A DNA stretch of 64,000 nucleotides from Paracoccus gahaiensis (GCF_005048225.1 NZ_SUNI01000012.1:62001-126000), one strand, 5' to 3'. Shown: positions 1 to 9,074, counted from the first letter of the stretch. Numbers and translations: made by a program. Notes: a model not told the origin generated them from the letters alone.

Positions 1-1
1 G

Positions 2-58
2 GAGTTCCTGCAGGTCATCAGCCCCTGGGAACGCGAACATCTGCTGCTGAACGTATGA
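2..58 (+). CDS. C-terminal end of a glutamine synthetase-like protein (partial)
   Basis: The first bases carry an open frame from position 2 that ends at TGA 56-58 and encodes about 18 residues containing WEREHLLL. A tail of this kind ending just before a PuuB-type oxidase suggests a glutamine synthetase family enzyme, perhaps gamma-glutamylputrescine synthetase, but too little is visible to prove it. Its stop overlaps the ATG of the next gene (ATGA, 55-58), so the two are translationally coupled and probably in one operon. The assignment rests mainly on context. Confidence 0.5.
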   Translation, partial: EFLQVISPWEREHLLLNV

Positions 59-1365
59 ACCTGCTGCATCTGAACGACCGGCCCGGAGCCTATCCGCCCA
101 GCCTCTATGCCGCGGACAGCCCGCCGCCCGCCGCCCGCCCGCCCTTGCAGGGCGAGGCGCGGGCCGACGTGGCGGTGATCGGCGCGGGCTTTACGGGCCT
201 CTCCGCCGCGCTGCATCTGGCACGGCGCGGGCTGTCGGTCACGGTGATCGAGGCGCAGCGCGTGGGCTTCGGCGCCTCGGGGCGCAACGGCGGCCAGATC
301 GGCTCGGGCCAGCGGCAGGAGGTCGACTGGCTGGAGGCGCAACTGGGCCACGACACCGCCCGCCGCCTCTGGGATCTGGGCGAAGAGGCCAAGGCCTTGA
401 CCCGCGCGCTTGCCGCCGAGGCCGGGGTGCCCGTCCGCGACGGCATCGCCCATGCCTGCCGCTCGGACGCCGAGGTGGATCACGCCCGCCACATGGCCGA
501 CCATCTGGCGCGGCATTACGACTATGACAAGGTGCAAGCGCTGGACCGCGACGGGCTGGCGCAGGCGCTTGGCAGCACCGCCTATGCCGGGGGCGATCTG
601 GACCGGGGCGCAGGCCATGTCCAGCCGCTGGCCCTGACGCTTGGCCTGGCCCGCCTGGCCGAGGCTGCCGGCGCCCGCATCCACGAGGGCAGCGAGGTCA
701 CGGGCATCGACCACGCCCCCCATTCGGGCACGCCCAGCACCGTCCGCACGGCAGAGGGCCATGTCACCGCCGATCACGTCATCCTGGCCTGCAATGGCTA
801 TCTGGGCGCGCTGGACCGGGACATCGCCGCGCGCGTGATGCCGATCAACAACTACATCGTGGCGACCGAGCCCCTGGGCGACGCCTTCCCCGAGATCCTG
901 CCCGACCGCATCGCCGCCGCCGACACCAAGTTCGTGGTGAACTACTGGCGGCTGGACGACCGCCGCCGCCTGATCTTCGGCGGCGGAGAGACCGCGACCT
1001 ACCGTTTTCCCCGCGACATCGAAGGGGTCGTGCGCCCGCATCTGCTGTCGGTCTATCCCCAGCTGGCCGACATCCCCCTGGCCCATGCCTGGGGCGGCAC
1101 GCTGGCCATCACCATGAACCGCATGCCCTGCTTTGCCCGGCCCGCGCCGAACTGCCTGTCGGCCAGCGGCTATTCGGGCCATGGCGTCGCGATGGCGACG
1201 CTGGCGGGACGGCTGATGGCCGAGGCGGTGGCGGGACAGGCCGAGGGGTTCGATGCCATGGCGGCGGTGCCCACCCGTGCCTTCCCGGGCGGCGCGGCCT
1301 TGCGCGCGCCCCTGCTGGTCGCAGGCATGGCGTGGTTCGGGCTGCGCGACAGGCTGGGCTTCTAG
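55..1365 (+). CDS. FAD-dependent oxidoreductase, gamma-glutamylputrescine oxidase type (PuuB/OrdL-like)
   Basis: A 436-residue DAO-family flavoprotein. The FAD-binding GxGxxG motif is at residues 43-48 (VIGAGFTGLS), followed by a SGRNGGQI motif typical of PuuB/OrdL proteins. A C-terminal GYSGHGVAMA segment belongs to the FAD site. Family members oxidise gamma-glutamylputrescine or related amines and release hydrogen peroxide. The ATG overlaps the stop of the preceding glutamine-synthetase-like gene, which matches the glutamylation-then-oxidation order of putrescine utilisation. The exact substrate cannot be read from sequence; a different secondary amine is possible. Confidence 0.8.
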   Translation: MNLLHLNDRPGAYPPSLYAADSPPPAARPPLQGEARADVAVIGAGFTGLSAALHLARRGLSVTVIEAQRVGFGASGRNGGQIGSGQRQEVDWLEAQLGHDTARRLWDLGEEAKALTRALAAEAGVPVRDGIAHACRSDAEVDHARHMADHLARHYDYDKVQALDRDGLAQALGSTAYAGGDLDRGAGHVQPLALTLGLARLAEAAGARIHEGSEVTGIDHAPHSGTPSTVRTAEGHVTADHVILACNGYLGALDRDIAARVMPINNYIVATEPLGDAFPEILPDRIAAADTKFVVNYWRLDDRRRLIFGGGETATYRFPRDIEGVVRPHLLSVYPQLADIPLAHAWGGTLAITMNRMPCFARPAPNCLSASGYSGHGVAMATLAGRLMAEAVAGQAEGFDAMAAVPTRAFPGGAALRAPLLVAGMAWFGLRDRLGF

Positions 1366-1380
1366 GCGGGCGACCTCTGA

Positions 1381-1845
1381 TCAGGCGGGCGGCAGCCCCA
1401 TCTGCACCATCACCTGACGCCGGATCAGCGCCGAATCCCGATCGGTGATCCCCAGCAGCCCGGACACGAGGCGGATCAGGCTGTCCTCGTCCGCGCCGCG
1501 CGTGTCATCGGCAAAGGCCACCTCCCACATCGCGGCCAGCACGCCCTGGCGGTCCTCCAGCGCGATGCGGTCCTTGATCTGGCGGGTGAAGCGGACGGTA
1601 TCGCTGGCCTCGGCCTCCATCGCCTCGGCCTCGGCGCGCCGTTCGGCGGCCTCATGCGGGGTCAGGCCCCGGCGGCAGGCCAGCACCTGGTCGATGCGGG
1701 CACGTTCGGCATCGTCATAGTGATCGTCGGCACGGGCCACGCGGACCAGCAGGGCGGCGATGGCCAGCTCTGCATCCTCGGCGCCGAACGGGTCGGGCCC
1801 GGGCGCATCGCCCATCAGACGGGTCAGAAGATCCTTGAACATCAT
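1381..1845 (-). CDS. TerB family (tellurite resistance-like) protein
   Basis: A 154-residue, mostly helical, acidic cytoplasmic protein. The segment LLVRVARADDHYDDAERARI and a second acidic helix (FADDTRGADEDSLI) resemble the TerB/DjlA fold, which binds metal through acidic residues. TerB proteins are linked to tellurite resistance and envelope stress, but lone copies such as this are common and of unknown role. The gene ends 15 bases after the convergent oxidase gene. No ter operon partner is adjacent, although a TelA gene lies about 11 kb away. Confidence 0.75.
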   Translation of the reverse strand: MMFKDLLTRLMGDAPGPDPFGAEDAELAIAALLVRVARADDHYDDAERARIDQVLACRRGLTPHEAAERRAEAEAMEAEASDTVRFTRQIKDRIALEDRQGVLAAMWEVAFADDTRGADEDSLIRLVSGLLGITDRDSALIRRQVMVQMGLPPA

Positions 1846-1944
1846 GGCAACATGCTCCCTGCATCGCCCCGGGTCCAGCCCGGCGGCGGCGCGGCCCCGA
1901 TCACATCTGCGGCAGCGTGCCGACGACCCGCCCGCATCGCCCGC

Positions 1945-2805
1945 TCACACTTCGGGCACGCGGATGCGCCCCTCGGCCACCCGCACCGCCCGCCCCGAGA
2001 CGCAGACCTGCGCCAGACGCCCGTCCGTCACGGTGATGCGCAGGCCCAGTTCCGCCGGACGGCCCATCTCGACCCCCTGGCGCAGGGCCAGCCGCGTCTC
2101 GCCCTCGGCCAGCGCCCCCGCCGCCAGCAGGGCTGCGGCCAGCACCGCCGTGGCCGATCCGGTCGCCGGATCCTCGGGCACGCCATTGGCCGGTGCGAAC
2201 ATCCGCGCCCGGAAGCCCGCGCCCTCGGGGGCATAGCAATAAAGCTTGGCGATCTCGCCGGTCAGCGCGTCGAAGGCCGCGCCCCGGGGACGCGCCTCCG
2301 CCAGCGCCGCCAGATCGCGCAGCGGCGCGAAGACGAAACCCGGCCCGGCATGGGCGATGCAGGGCCGGTGCGCGCCGAACCCCACCTGCCCGACTTCCAG
2401 CCCCAGCCCCGCCGCCACCGCCTCGGGCGTCACGACGTCGCCCGACAGCACGGGCAGCACCGGCGCCGCGAACTCGGCCAGCCCCGACGCGATCCGCACC
2501 GGCACAGGCCCGGCCTCTTCCTCCAGCACGAGGCGGCCGTCCGCCCCGCCTGCCAGGTGCAGCGCGCAGCCGATGGTCGGATGGCCCGCGAAGGGGATCT
2601 CGGCCAGAGGCAGGAAGATCCGCACCCGCGCCGCATGAGCCGGGTCGCGCGGCGCCATCACGAAGATCGTCTCGGACAGGTTGAGCTGCCGCGCGATCGC
2701 CTGCATCTGCGCGCCGCTCAGGGCATCCGCCCCCATCACCACCGCCAGCGGATTGCCCGAGAAGGCCCGATCGGTGAACACGTCATAGACGAAGAACTCC
2801 AGCAT
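1945..2805 (-). CDS. PhzF family isomerase/epimerase
   Basis: A 286-residue protein with the diaminopimelate-epimerase-like fold of the PhzF family. It starts with the typical FFVYDVFTDRAFSGNPLAVV pattern. Glu45 in LNLSETIFV sits where the catalytic glutamate of PhzF is found, and GHPTIG and DPATGSA motifs follow. PhzF itself isomerises dihydro-hydroxyanthranilate in phenazine synthesis, but no phenazine genes are present, so this is a generic member of unknown substrate. It lies downstream of ppk2 on the same strand, separated by a terminator-like repeat. Confidence 0.85.
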   Translation of the reverse strand: MLEFFVYDVFTDRAFSGNPLAVVMGADALSGAQMQAIARQLNLSETIFVMAPRDPAHAARVRIFLPLAEIPFAGHPTIGCALHLAGGADGRLVLEEEAGPVPVRIASGLAEFAAPVLPVLSGDVVTPEAVAAGLGLEVGQVGFGAHRPCIAHAGPGFVFAPLRDLAALAEARPRGAAFDALTGEIAKLYCYAPEGAGFRARMFAPANGVPEDPATGSATAVLAAALLAAGALAEGETRLALRQGVEMGRPAELGLRITVTDGRLAQVCVSGRAVRVAEGRIRVPEV

Positions 2806-2812
2806 GACGCCC

Positions 2813-2876
2813 TTTCATCTTGGCCCAAATATCCCCGGGGGAGTCGCCGCCAGGCGACGGGGGCGGGAGCCCCCTC
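2813..2876 (-). terminator. Terminator-like repeat copy after ppk2
   Basis: Read on the minus strand after the ppk2 stop, the region forms several GC hairpins (GGGGGC stem at 2859-2874, GTCGCC stem at 2843-2858, CCCCGGGG at 2833-2840). They are followed by ATATTT and then GGGCCAAGATGAAA. The same layout recurs elsewhere in the window. It probably ends ppk2 transcription before phzF. Confidence 0.65.
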
Positions 2877-2893
2877 CCCCGCCCCCCACGATC

Positions 2894-3799
2894 TCAGTAC
2901 TTCTGCGGCACGTACAACTCGCGCGGCAGGACCTCGCGCTCGTAATCGGGGTTGAAGACCCGGTCGGGCAGATGCACCTCCTCATGGGGCACGTCGCCAT
3001 AGGGGATCAGCCCCAGCAGATGATCGATACAGTTCAGCCGCGCGCGCTTCTTGTCGTTGCCGGGCACGATGTACCAGGGCGCCTCTGGGATGTTGGTGCG
3101 CTCGAACATGTCCTCCTTGGCCTTGGTATAGGCCTCCCACCGGATGCGGGACTGCAGGTCCATGGGCGACAGCTTCCACTGCTTCAGCGGATCGTGGATG
3201 CGGATCTGGAAGCGCATCTGCTGCTCCTCGTCGGTGACCGAGAACCAGTACTTCACCAGCCGGATGCCGGACCGCACCAGCATGCGTTCGAATTCCGGCA
3301 CGTCCTGGAAGAACTGCTCGACCTGATCCTCGCCCGCGAAGCCCATCACCCGCTCCACGCCCGCGCGATTGTACCAGCTGCGGTCGAACAGCACGATCTC
3401 GCCGCCCGCCGGCAGATGGGGCACGTAGCGCTGGAAGTACCACTGGGTCTTCTCGCGGTCCGAGGGGGCGGGCAGCGCCACGACGCGGGCCACGCGCGGG
3501 TTCAGCCGCTGCGTGATGCGCTTGATCGCGCCGCCCTTGCCGGCCGAATCGCGGCCCTCGAAGATCACGACGACCTTCTCCTGATGATGGCTGACCCAGT
3601 CCTGCAGGCGGATCAGCTCGGATTGCAGGCGCAGCAGCTCGTGGAAATAGGTCTTGCGGTCCATCTGGTCGGGATGGTGGCTGCGATAGATGCGGCGGAT
3701 CTCGGCGGACAGGACCGCATCCTCCAGCTCCAGCTCCATGTCCTCGTCCAGGGTTTCCTGCAGCTCGGCTTCCAGCCAGTCCTTGTAGGTGTTGGTCAT
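2894..3799 (-). CDS. ppk2: Polyphosphate kinase 2 (PPK2 family)
   Basis: A 301-residue PPK2 that transfers phosphate between polyphosphate and nucleotides, usually making GTP or ATP from NDP. Walker A is GRDSAGKG at residues 82-89. Walker B is in LFDRSWYNRAGVE at about 137-149. Both are diagnostic. The ATG at 3799 is chosen because GGAG lies at proper distance. An ATG two codons upstream abuts the ribosome site, and the longer open frame has no start signal. Length fits single-domain class I PPK2. The substrate nucleotide is not evident from sequence. Confidence 0.93.
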   Translation of the reverse strand: MTNTYKDWLEAELQETLDEDMELELEDAVLSAEIRRIYRSHHPDQMDRKTYFHELLRLQSELIRLQDWVSHHQEKVVVIFEGRDSAGKGGAIKRITQRLNPRVARVVALPAPSDREKTQWYFQRYVPHLPAGGEIVLFDRSWYNRAGVERVMGFAGEDQVEQFFQDVPEFERMLVRSGIRLVKYWFSVTDEEQQMRFQIRIHDPLKQWKLSPMDLQSRIRWEAYTKAKEDMFERTNIPEAPWYIVPGNDKKRARLNCIDHLLGLIPYGDVPHEEVHLPDRVFNPDYEREVLPRELYVPQKY

Positions 3800-3854
3800 C
3801 GACATCTCCGGAATATGTTGCTGCGGTCTAGGAGGGATATGTGACATTCCCGCG

Positions 3855-4319
3855 TCAGCGTGCAAAGAGCCGCGCACAATCGGGGGTCACCGCCAGGACG
3901 AACCCGCCATCGCGCAGCCCGTCCACCGTCCCGCACCAGGCGCCCTGCGTGGTGAACAGGCTCTTCGTGCCGCGCGCCGGGCGATAGGCCACGCGTCGTC
4001 CGCCCAGGTCGAACAGGTTCAGGACGCCCCCCGCATTGGGCGCGTAATAGCCCAGCACCGAGCCGTCCGAGGTGAAGATCACCCGCTGCTCGTTGGCCGG
4101 GTTCTCGGGCCGGTTCGCCGGGGCCGAGGCGGAATTGGCGGTGTTGCCCGCCGAATTCCACGCCGCATGGGGCGCGTTGCCCGCCCGCGCCGGGTTGTTG
4201 GCGGGATGGCCCGGCCCCAGGTCGAAGGGCAGCTGCGTGCGGTCCAGGACGACCAGCGGCGCATCCGCCAGGGCGGGGACGGGCAGCATCAGAAACAGGC
4301 TCAGCGCAAGACGCAGCAT
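3855..4319 (-). CDS. Small secreted protein of unknown function
   Basis: A 154-residue protein beginning with a clear signal peptide (LRLALSLFLMLPVPALADA, cleavage probably after residue 19). A stretch rich in Asn, Ala and Pro follows (about residues 38-75). The C-terminal half has two cysteines (in GAWCGTV and DCARLF) that could form one periplasmic disulfide. The start at 4319 is preferred because it begins the signal peptide and has GAGGA upstream. No family is recognised. It lies upstream of ppk2 on the same strand. Confidence 0.6.
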   Translation of the reverse strand: MLRLALSLFLMLPVPALADAPLVVLDRTQLPFDLGPGHPANNPARAGNAPHAAWNSAGNTANSASAPANRPENPANEQRVIFTSDGSVLGYYAPNAGGVLNLFDLGGRRVAYRPARGTKSLFTTQGAWCGTVDGLRDGGFVLAVTPDCARLFAR

Positions 4320-4428
4320 GGCGGGAACGGTCCTCGTGTCGGCGTGCCCCATCATGGCCAAGGATCGCGCCCGGCGCCAGAGCCTGATCTGCCCCCGCTG
4401 GTCCGGACCGGCCCGGCGGCCCGGCGCC

Positions 4429-4929
4429 TCAGGGCTGCGGCATCAGGAAATGCCCGGTCGCCTGCGCGATCAGCCGCGCGCGGTTGTCCTGCCAGGCCTC
4501 GACATGGACGGAGGCATAGCGCCGCCCCGACCGCACCACCCTCGCCCGGGCATAGGCGTCGCGCGGCAGGCCCGAGCGCAGATAGTCCACGGTGAAGTCG
4601 ATGGTCTTGGGCAGGCGCGGCAGGCTGCCCTCGACGGCGGCATCGGGGGCGATGCGGCCCGATTCCAGATCCTCCCACATCGCGGCCCAGCCCAGCTCGA
4701 TGATCGCCGTCACCTCCAGGAAGGCCGCCGTGACCCCGCCATGCAGCGCGGGCAGCATCGGATTGCCGATCAGCTTCTCGTCATAGGGCAGGATCGCCGT
4801 CAGCTCGTCCCCGCGCCGGTCGAAGCGGATGCCCAGCCAGCTCATGTAGGGCACGCCGCTGACCATCGCATGCAGGGCGCTGTCGCGGCGCGACTTGATC
4901 TGGTGCAGGGGCTCGTTTCGGTCGGCCAT
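4429..4929 (-). CDS. PaaI-type hot-dog thioesterase
   Basis: A 166-residue hot-dog fold protein. The HGGVTAAFLE motif starting the long central helix and the following TIDFTVDYLRSGLPRDAYARA strand pattern are those of the PaaI/YdiI acyl-CoA thioesterase group. Such enzymes hydrolyse acyl-CoA or aryl-CoA thioesters. It lies three bases after a second hot-dog gene on the same strand, so the two are likely co-transcribed and may form a mixed oligomer. Substrate is unknown. Confidence 0.82.
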   Translation of the reverse strand: MADRNEPLHQIKSRRDSALHAMVSGVPYMSWLGIRFDRRGDELTAILPYDEKLIGNPMLPALHGGVTAAFLEVTAIIELGWAAMWEDLESGRIAPDAAVEGSLPRLPKTIDFTVDYLRSGLPRDAYARARVVRSGRRYASVHVEAWQDNRARLIAQATGHFLMPQP

Positions 4930-4932
4930 GGT

Positions 4933-5358
4933 CTAGCGTTCCGCCGTGAAGGCGCCGGTCGCGGCGGCGACGGGGTTCTCCTCGTCCTCGTCCAGCGCGG
5001 TCGCGCGCAGGAAGGCCACGCTGCGGGTCATGTGATAGCATTCGGCCCGCGCCGTGATCCGCTGCCCCGGCGTCGCGGCGCGCATGTAGTCGATGCGCAG
5101 GTCGATCGTCGCGGTGGATCGCGGGTTCGTCGGATGGACCATCACCGCCGCCCCGCAGCAAGTGTCCATCAGCGCCGAGACGACGCCGCCATGGATCACC
5201 CCGGTGCGCGGGTCGCCCACCAGATGCTCGGCCCAGGGCATGCTGATCACCGCCCGGCCCGCGCCGATCTCGTCCACGCGCATGCCCAGGGCGCGCGCAT
5301 GGGGGATCGCCTCGATGAACTGCTTGGCGATGCGGGCGTGATCCTCGGGGTCGGTCAT
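4933..5358 (-). CDS. PaaI-type hot-dog thioesterase (upstream paralogue)
   Basis: A 141-residue hot-dog thioesterase with HGGVVSALMDTCCGAAV at the catalytic helix and TIDLRIDYMRAATPG as the following strand. It is the first gene of a two-gene pair with the 166-residue homologue, and the two have parallel architecture, which suggests an old tandem duplication. It is divergent from the MerR gene at 5492, close to the acyl-CoA oxidation cluster. A role in removing stalled acyl-CoA intermediates is an inference from location. Confidence 0.84.
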   Translation of the reverse strand: MTDPEDHARIAKQFIEAIPHARALGMRVDEIGAGRAVISMPWAEHLVGDPRTGVIHGGVVSALMDTCCGAAVMVHPTNPRSTATIDLRIDYMRAATPGQRITARAECYHMTRSVAFLRATALDEDEENPVAAATGAFTAER

Positions 5359-5491
5359 CGGGCGCTCCTTCTTTCACCGACCCTAGCGCCAGGTGCCGCG
5401 CACACTCAAGCCCCGCCGCCGCGCGTTTCGGTTGAGAAACCCGGCGTCCCGCCCTAGGCTGACGCGCAGGGAAGTCGGCAAGGAGGCGCGG

Positions 5492-5869
5492 ATGAGCGAT
5501 GACCGGATCAGCTTCAAGGACATGTGCACGCGCTTCGACGTGACGCCTCGGACGCTGCGCTACTACGAATACATCGAGCTGCTGCAACCCCGCAAGGAAG
5601 GCCGCACCCGGTTCTACGGCGCGCGCGAGGTGGCGCGGATGACGCTGATCCTGCGCGGCCGCCGCTTCGGCTTCAGCCTGGAGGAGATCCGGCAATGGCT
5701 GCAGATCTACGACAAGAAGGGCTCGCGCGAACAGTATCAGGTCTGGATCGACATGGCCGACCGGCAGCTTGCGGTGCTGGACGGGCAGATCTCCGACCTG
5801 CGCGCCGCCCGCGACGACCTGGACGAGCTGCGCCGCATCACGCGGGACGAGTTGACCAAATTGAGCTGA
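5492..5869 (+). CDS. MerR family transcriptional regulator
   Basis: A 125-residue MerR protein. The N-terminal winged helix (FDVTPRTLRYYEYIELL) and the second half of the DNA-binding domain (MTLILRGRRFGFSLEEIRQ) are clear. A coiled-coil dimer helix follows. There is no cysteine metal pocket, so it is not a metal sensor of the MerR/CueR kind. The ATG at 5492 has a perfect AGGAGG at 5481-5486. It heads the cluster with a second MerR gene and acyl-CoA oxidation genes. Members in this context are expected to repress beta-oxidation in response to acyl-CoA. Confidence 0.88.
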   Translation: MSDDRISFKDMCTRFDVTPRTLRYYEYIELLQPRKEGRTRFYGAREVARMTLILRGRRFGFSLEEIRQWLQIYDKKGSREQYQVWIDMADRQLAVLDGQISDLRAARDDLDELRRITRDELTKLS

Positions 5870-5975
5870 CGCTGCGGCAGGCGCGCCCGTGACGCGGCGT
5901 TTCGCTTACCTGCACGTCAGCTTTGGGATAGGTTCACATCAGGACGGAAAGCCGGTGTGAGGAGGAGCGTACCGA

Positions 5976-6374
5976 ATGTCCGACGATCTGATTTCCATCC
6001 GCCAGATGTGCGACGCCTTCGAGGTCACGCCCCGGACGCTGCGCTTCTACGAGGCGCGAGAGCTGATCTTTCCCCATCGCCGGGGCCAGCACCGCCTGTA
6101 TGACCGGCGCGACCGGGCCCGGCTGACGCTGATCCTGCGCGGCAAGCGCTTCGGCTTCAGCCTGGAACAGATCCGCCAGCTGCTGCAGCTCTACGAGCCC
6201 GGCGGCACCAACCGCGCGCAGATCGCCGCCACGATCGAGATCGGCCGCGCGCGGCTGGCCGACATGGAACAGCAATATGCCGAACTGAGCGAGGCCATCG
6301 CCCAGCTCAAGGTGCAGATCACGGATGCCCAGGGCCGACTTTCCGCAGCCCCCCACGAACAGCCCACAGGATGA
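5976..6374 (+). CDS. MerR family transcriptional regulator (second copy)
   Basis: A 132-residue MerR regulator closely resembling its neighbour ([33 protein letters not shown]), probably a tandem duplicate. A coiled coil of about 40 residues ends the protein; no ligand domain is visible. GAGGAG lies upstream of the ATG. The stop is five bases before the acyl-CoA dehydrogenase start, so this copy is co-transcribed with the oxidation genes and probably autoregulates them. The effector is unknown and an acyl-CoA ligand is only inferred. Confidence 0.88.
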   Translation: MSDDLISIRQMCDAFEVTPRTLRFYEARELIFPHRRGQHRLYDRRDRARLTLILRGKRFGFSLEQIRQLLQLYEPGGTNRAQIAATIEIGRARLADMEQQYAELSEAIAQLKVQITDAQGRLSAAPHEQPTG

Positions 6375-6378
6375 CGCC

Positions 6379-8157
6379 ATGCCCAGCTACACGCCCCCGA
6401 TCCGCGACCTGCAGTTCGTCCTTCACGACGTCCTGAAGCTGTCGCAGTCCGGTCTTCCCGGACATGACGACCTGGCCCCCGACTTCACCGAAGCCGTGCT
6501 GGAGGCGGCGGGCAAGCTGGCCTCCGAGGTGCTGGCGCCCTTGAACCTGCCCGGCGACCAGCAGGGCTGCCGGCTGGAAAACGGCGTCGTGCGCACCCCC
6601 GACGGCTTCTCGGCCGCCTTCGAGCAGGTGAAGGAGGGCGGCTGGACCTCGCTGGACTGCGACCCGGACTATGGCGGCCAGGGCATGCCCTATGTGATGG
6701 GCGTGGCGACGGGCGAGATCTTCGTGTCCGCCAACATGGCCTTCAACATGTATCAGGGCCTGACGCATGGCGCCTATTCGGCGATCCATGCCCATGGCAC
6801 CGAGGCGCAGAAGCAGACCTGGCTGCCCAAGATGGTCAGCTGCGACTGGACCGGCACGATGAACCTGACCGAGCCGCATTGCGGCACCGATCTGGGCCTG
6901 TTGCGCACCAAGGCCGAGCCGCAGGACGACGGCAGCTACCTGATCACCGGGCAGAAGATCTTCATCTCGGCCGGCGATCACGACATGGCCGAGAACGTCA
7001 TCCATCTGGTGCTGGCCAAGGCGCCGGGCGGCGGCGCGGGCACCAAGGGCATCAGCCTGTTCATCGTGCCCAAGGTGCTGGTGAACGAGGATGGCAGCCT
7101 GGGCGCGCGCAACAACGTGTCGGTCGGCGCGCTGGAACACAAGATGGGCATCCATGCCAACGCAACCTGCGTGATGAACTATGACGGCGCGCGCGGCTGG
7201 CTGCTGGGCGATCTGCACAAGGGCATGCGGGCCATGTTCACCATGATGAACGAGGCGCGGATCGGCGTCGGCCTGCAGGGCTATGCGGGCGCGGTGCCCG
7301 CCTATCAAAATGCGCTGGCCTATGCCAAGGACCGCCTGCAGGGCCGCGCGGTGACCGGCGCCGCCAACCCTCAGGGCGCCGCCGATCCGCTGATCGTGCA
7401 TCCCGACATCCGCCGCAGCCTGCTGGACCAGAAATCCTTCCTGGAGGGCGCCCGCGCCCTGGCCCTGTGGGGCGCGCATCTGGTCGATCGCGGCAATCTG
7501 GGGGGCGATGCCGATGCCGAGGGGCTGATCTCGCTGATGACCCCGGTCGTGAAGGGCTTCCTGACCGACAAGGGCTTCGAAACCACCGTGCTGGCGCAGC
7601 AGGTCCTGGGCGGGCACGGCTATGTCGAGGAATGGGGCATGAGCCAGTTCGTCCGCGACGCCCGCATCACCATGATCTACGAGGGTGCCAACGGCGTGCA
7701 GGCGCTGGATCTGGTCGGCCGCAAGCTAGCGCTGGACGGCGGCAAGCACGTCATGGCCTTCTTCGAGATGATCAAGACCTTCTGCCGCGAAGAGGCCGGC
7801 AACGAGGCGATCCGCGCCGATTTCATCGAGCCGCTGAAGGCCGCCTCCAAGGATCTGCAGACGGCGTCCATGTTCTTCATGGAGCGCGGCATGAAGAACC
7901 CCAACGACGCGCTGTCGGGCAGCTACGACTTCATGCATCTCTTCGGGCATGTGACGCTTGGCTACATGTGGGCCCGGATGGCGGTCGCCGCGCAACAGGC
8001 GCTGGATGCCGGCACCCCCGACCCGGCCTTCCACAAGACCAAGCTGATCACCGGCCGCTACTACATGAAGCGGCAGCTGCCGATGACCGCGACCCATCTG
8101 GCCCGCATCCAGTCCGGTGCAGCCACGGTGATGGAACTGGAAGCGGAGGCATTCTGA
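6379..8157 (+). CDS. Acyl-CoA dehydrogenase, large DmdC-type
   Basis: A 592-residue acyl-CoA dehydrogenase, longer than the classic 380-residue enzymes because of an extra C-terminal domain. FAD-binding and substrate motifs ([23 protein letters not shown]) and the catalytic-glutamate region ([14 protein letters not shown]) are present. This subfamily includes methylmercaptopropionyl-CoA dehydrogenase DmdC and long-chain FadE enzymes. Position beside thiolase and FadJ-like genes favours a general beta-oxidation role. The start at 6379 is chosen for AGGA seven bases upstream; the open frame runs further 5-prime inside the MerR gene. Confidence 0.9.
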   Translation: MPSYTPPIRDLQFVLHDVLKLSQSGLPGHDDLAPDFTEAVLEAAGKLASEVLAPLNLPGDQQGCRLENGVVRTPDGFSAAFEQVKEGGWTSLDCDPDYGGQGMPYVMGVATGEIFVSANMAFNMYQGLTHGAYSAIHAHGTEAQKQTWLPKMVSCDWTGTMNLTEPHCGTDLGLLRTKAEPQDDGSYLITGQKIFISAGDHDMAENVIHLVLAKAPGGGAGTKGISLFIVPKVLVNEDGSLGARNNVSVGALEHKMGIHANATCVMNYDGARGWLLGDLHKGMRAMFTMMNEARIGVGLQGYAGAVPAYQNALAYAKDRLQGRAVTGAANPQGAADPLIVHPDIRRSLLDQKSFLEGARALALWGAHLVDRGNLGGDADAEGLISLMTPVVKGFLTDKGFETTVLAQQVLGGHGYVEEWGMSQFVRDARITMIYEGANGVQALDLVGRKLALDGGKHVMAFFEMIKTFCREEAGNEAIRADFIEPLKAASKDLQTASMFFMERGMKNPNDALSGSYDFMHLFGHVTLGYMWARMAVAAQQALDAGTPDPAFHKTKLITGRYYMKRQLPMTATHLARIQSGAATVMELEAEAF

Positions 8158-8187
8158 GGCGGGGCACTGTGGGACGAGGTCGCGATG

Positions 8188-8210
8188 GGTATTTTCTGCA
8201 AAGAAGAAGC
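8188..8210 (+). repeat. Degenerate copy of the terminator-type repeat tail
   Basis: Thirty bases after the acyl-CoA dehydrogenase stop is GGGTATTTTCTGCAAAGAAG, which matches the T-rich part and downstream tail of the repeat seen at other gene ends. No strong GC hairpin precedes it, so terminator strength is doubtful. Confidence 0.4.
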
Positions 8211-8360
8211 AGGATGCGCCCCGGCCTCTCCCGCGGTTCGGACGGGGCAGGCGTTGTCGGCCCACAGGCCGGGGCGACTTCTCCTTTGACGGTCATCGGC
8301 TCCCCAGCCTGTACCGTGGGGGAAGTCTAGCACCGTCTTCCTGAAGAATTGGTAAACGCC

Positions 8361-8416
8361 TCTTCTTCTTTGCTCAAATACCCCGCGGGGGGTCCGGGGG
8401 GCGCGAAGCCCCCCGG
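8361..8416 (-). repeat. Terminator-type repeat copy upstream of the GST gene, facing the wrong way
   Basis: On the minus strand this reads as a nine-base-pair GC stem (8394-8402 with 8408-8416, loop GCGAA), then CCCCGCGGGG, TATTT and GAGCAAAGAAGAAG, the layout of the repeat family. No minus-strand gene lies upstream to be terminated. On the plus strand the stem sits only seven bases before the GGAGGAA ribosome site of the GST gene, so it would fold in that leader RNA. Confidence 0.6.
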
Positions 8417-8432
8417 CTGTTTCGGAGGAAAG

Positions 8433-9074
8433 ATGACCGCGCAACTCTGGTGCTTTGGCGAATCCGGCAATGCCTACAAGGCGGCGCTGACGATGCAACT
8501 GGCAGCCTATGACTGGCAGCCGGTCTATGTCGATTTCTTCAACGGCGAAGGCCGCAGCCCCGAATTCCGGGCCCTGAACCCGATGGGCGAGGTGCCGGTC
8601 TTTCGCGAGGGCGATCTGACCCTGACCCAGTCCGCCGTGATCCAGCTGCATGTCGCGGAACGCACGGGACGCTTTCTGGGCCGCGACCGGAACGAGACCC
8701 TGCGCTGGCTGATGTTCGACAATCACAAGCTGTCGGGCCAGGCCGGACCGGCGCGGTTCCTGCTGAACTTCCTGCCCGAGGACAAGCGCCCCGCCGGCGC
8801 GGCCGCCTATCTGCAGGGGCGACTGAAGGCCGCGTATCAGGTGCTGAACGACCATCTGGCGGACCGGGACTGGGTCGCGGATACGGATCCCACCGTCGCG
8901 GATTTCGCCCTGTGCGGATACCTCTATTACCCCGAGCCCTTCGGGTTCGACCGCGCCGACTGGCCCCATATCGACCGCTGGCTGGAGGGGCTCGCCGCCC
9001 TGCCCGGCTGGACACATCCCTATGACCTGATGCCCGGGCACCCCTCCGACCGGGCGCCCAAGGAGGACACATGA
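8433..9074 (+). CDS. Glutathione S-transferase family protein
   Basis: A 213-residue GST with an N-terminal thioredoxin-like domain (start MTAQLWCFGESGNAYKAAL, then NPMGEVPVF and the glutathione-binding LTQSAVIQLHVAE motif) and a helical C-terminal domain (DPTVADFALCGY). The ATG at 8433 follows GGAGGAA at 8424-8430. Its stop overlaps the thiolase ATG (ATGA), so it is translated with the beta-oxidation genes. The substrate is unknown; detoxification of reactive enals or epoxides from lipid oxidation would fit the context but is not shown by sequence. Confidence 0.87.
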   Translation: MTAQLWCFGESGNAYKAALTMQLAAYDWQPVYVDFFNGEGRSPEFRALNPMGEVPVFREGDLTLTQSAVIQLHVAERTGRFLGRDRNETLRWLMFDNHKLSGQAGPARFLLNFLPEDKRPAGAAAYLQGRLKAAYQVLNDHLADRDWVADTDPTVADFALCGYLYYPEPFGFDRADWPHIDRWLEGLAALPGWTHPYDLMPGHPSDRAPKEDT

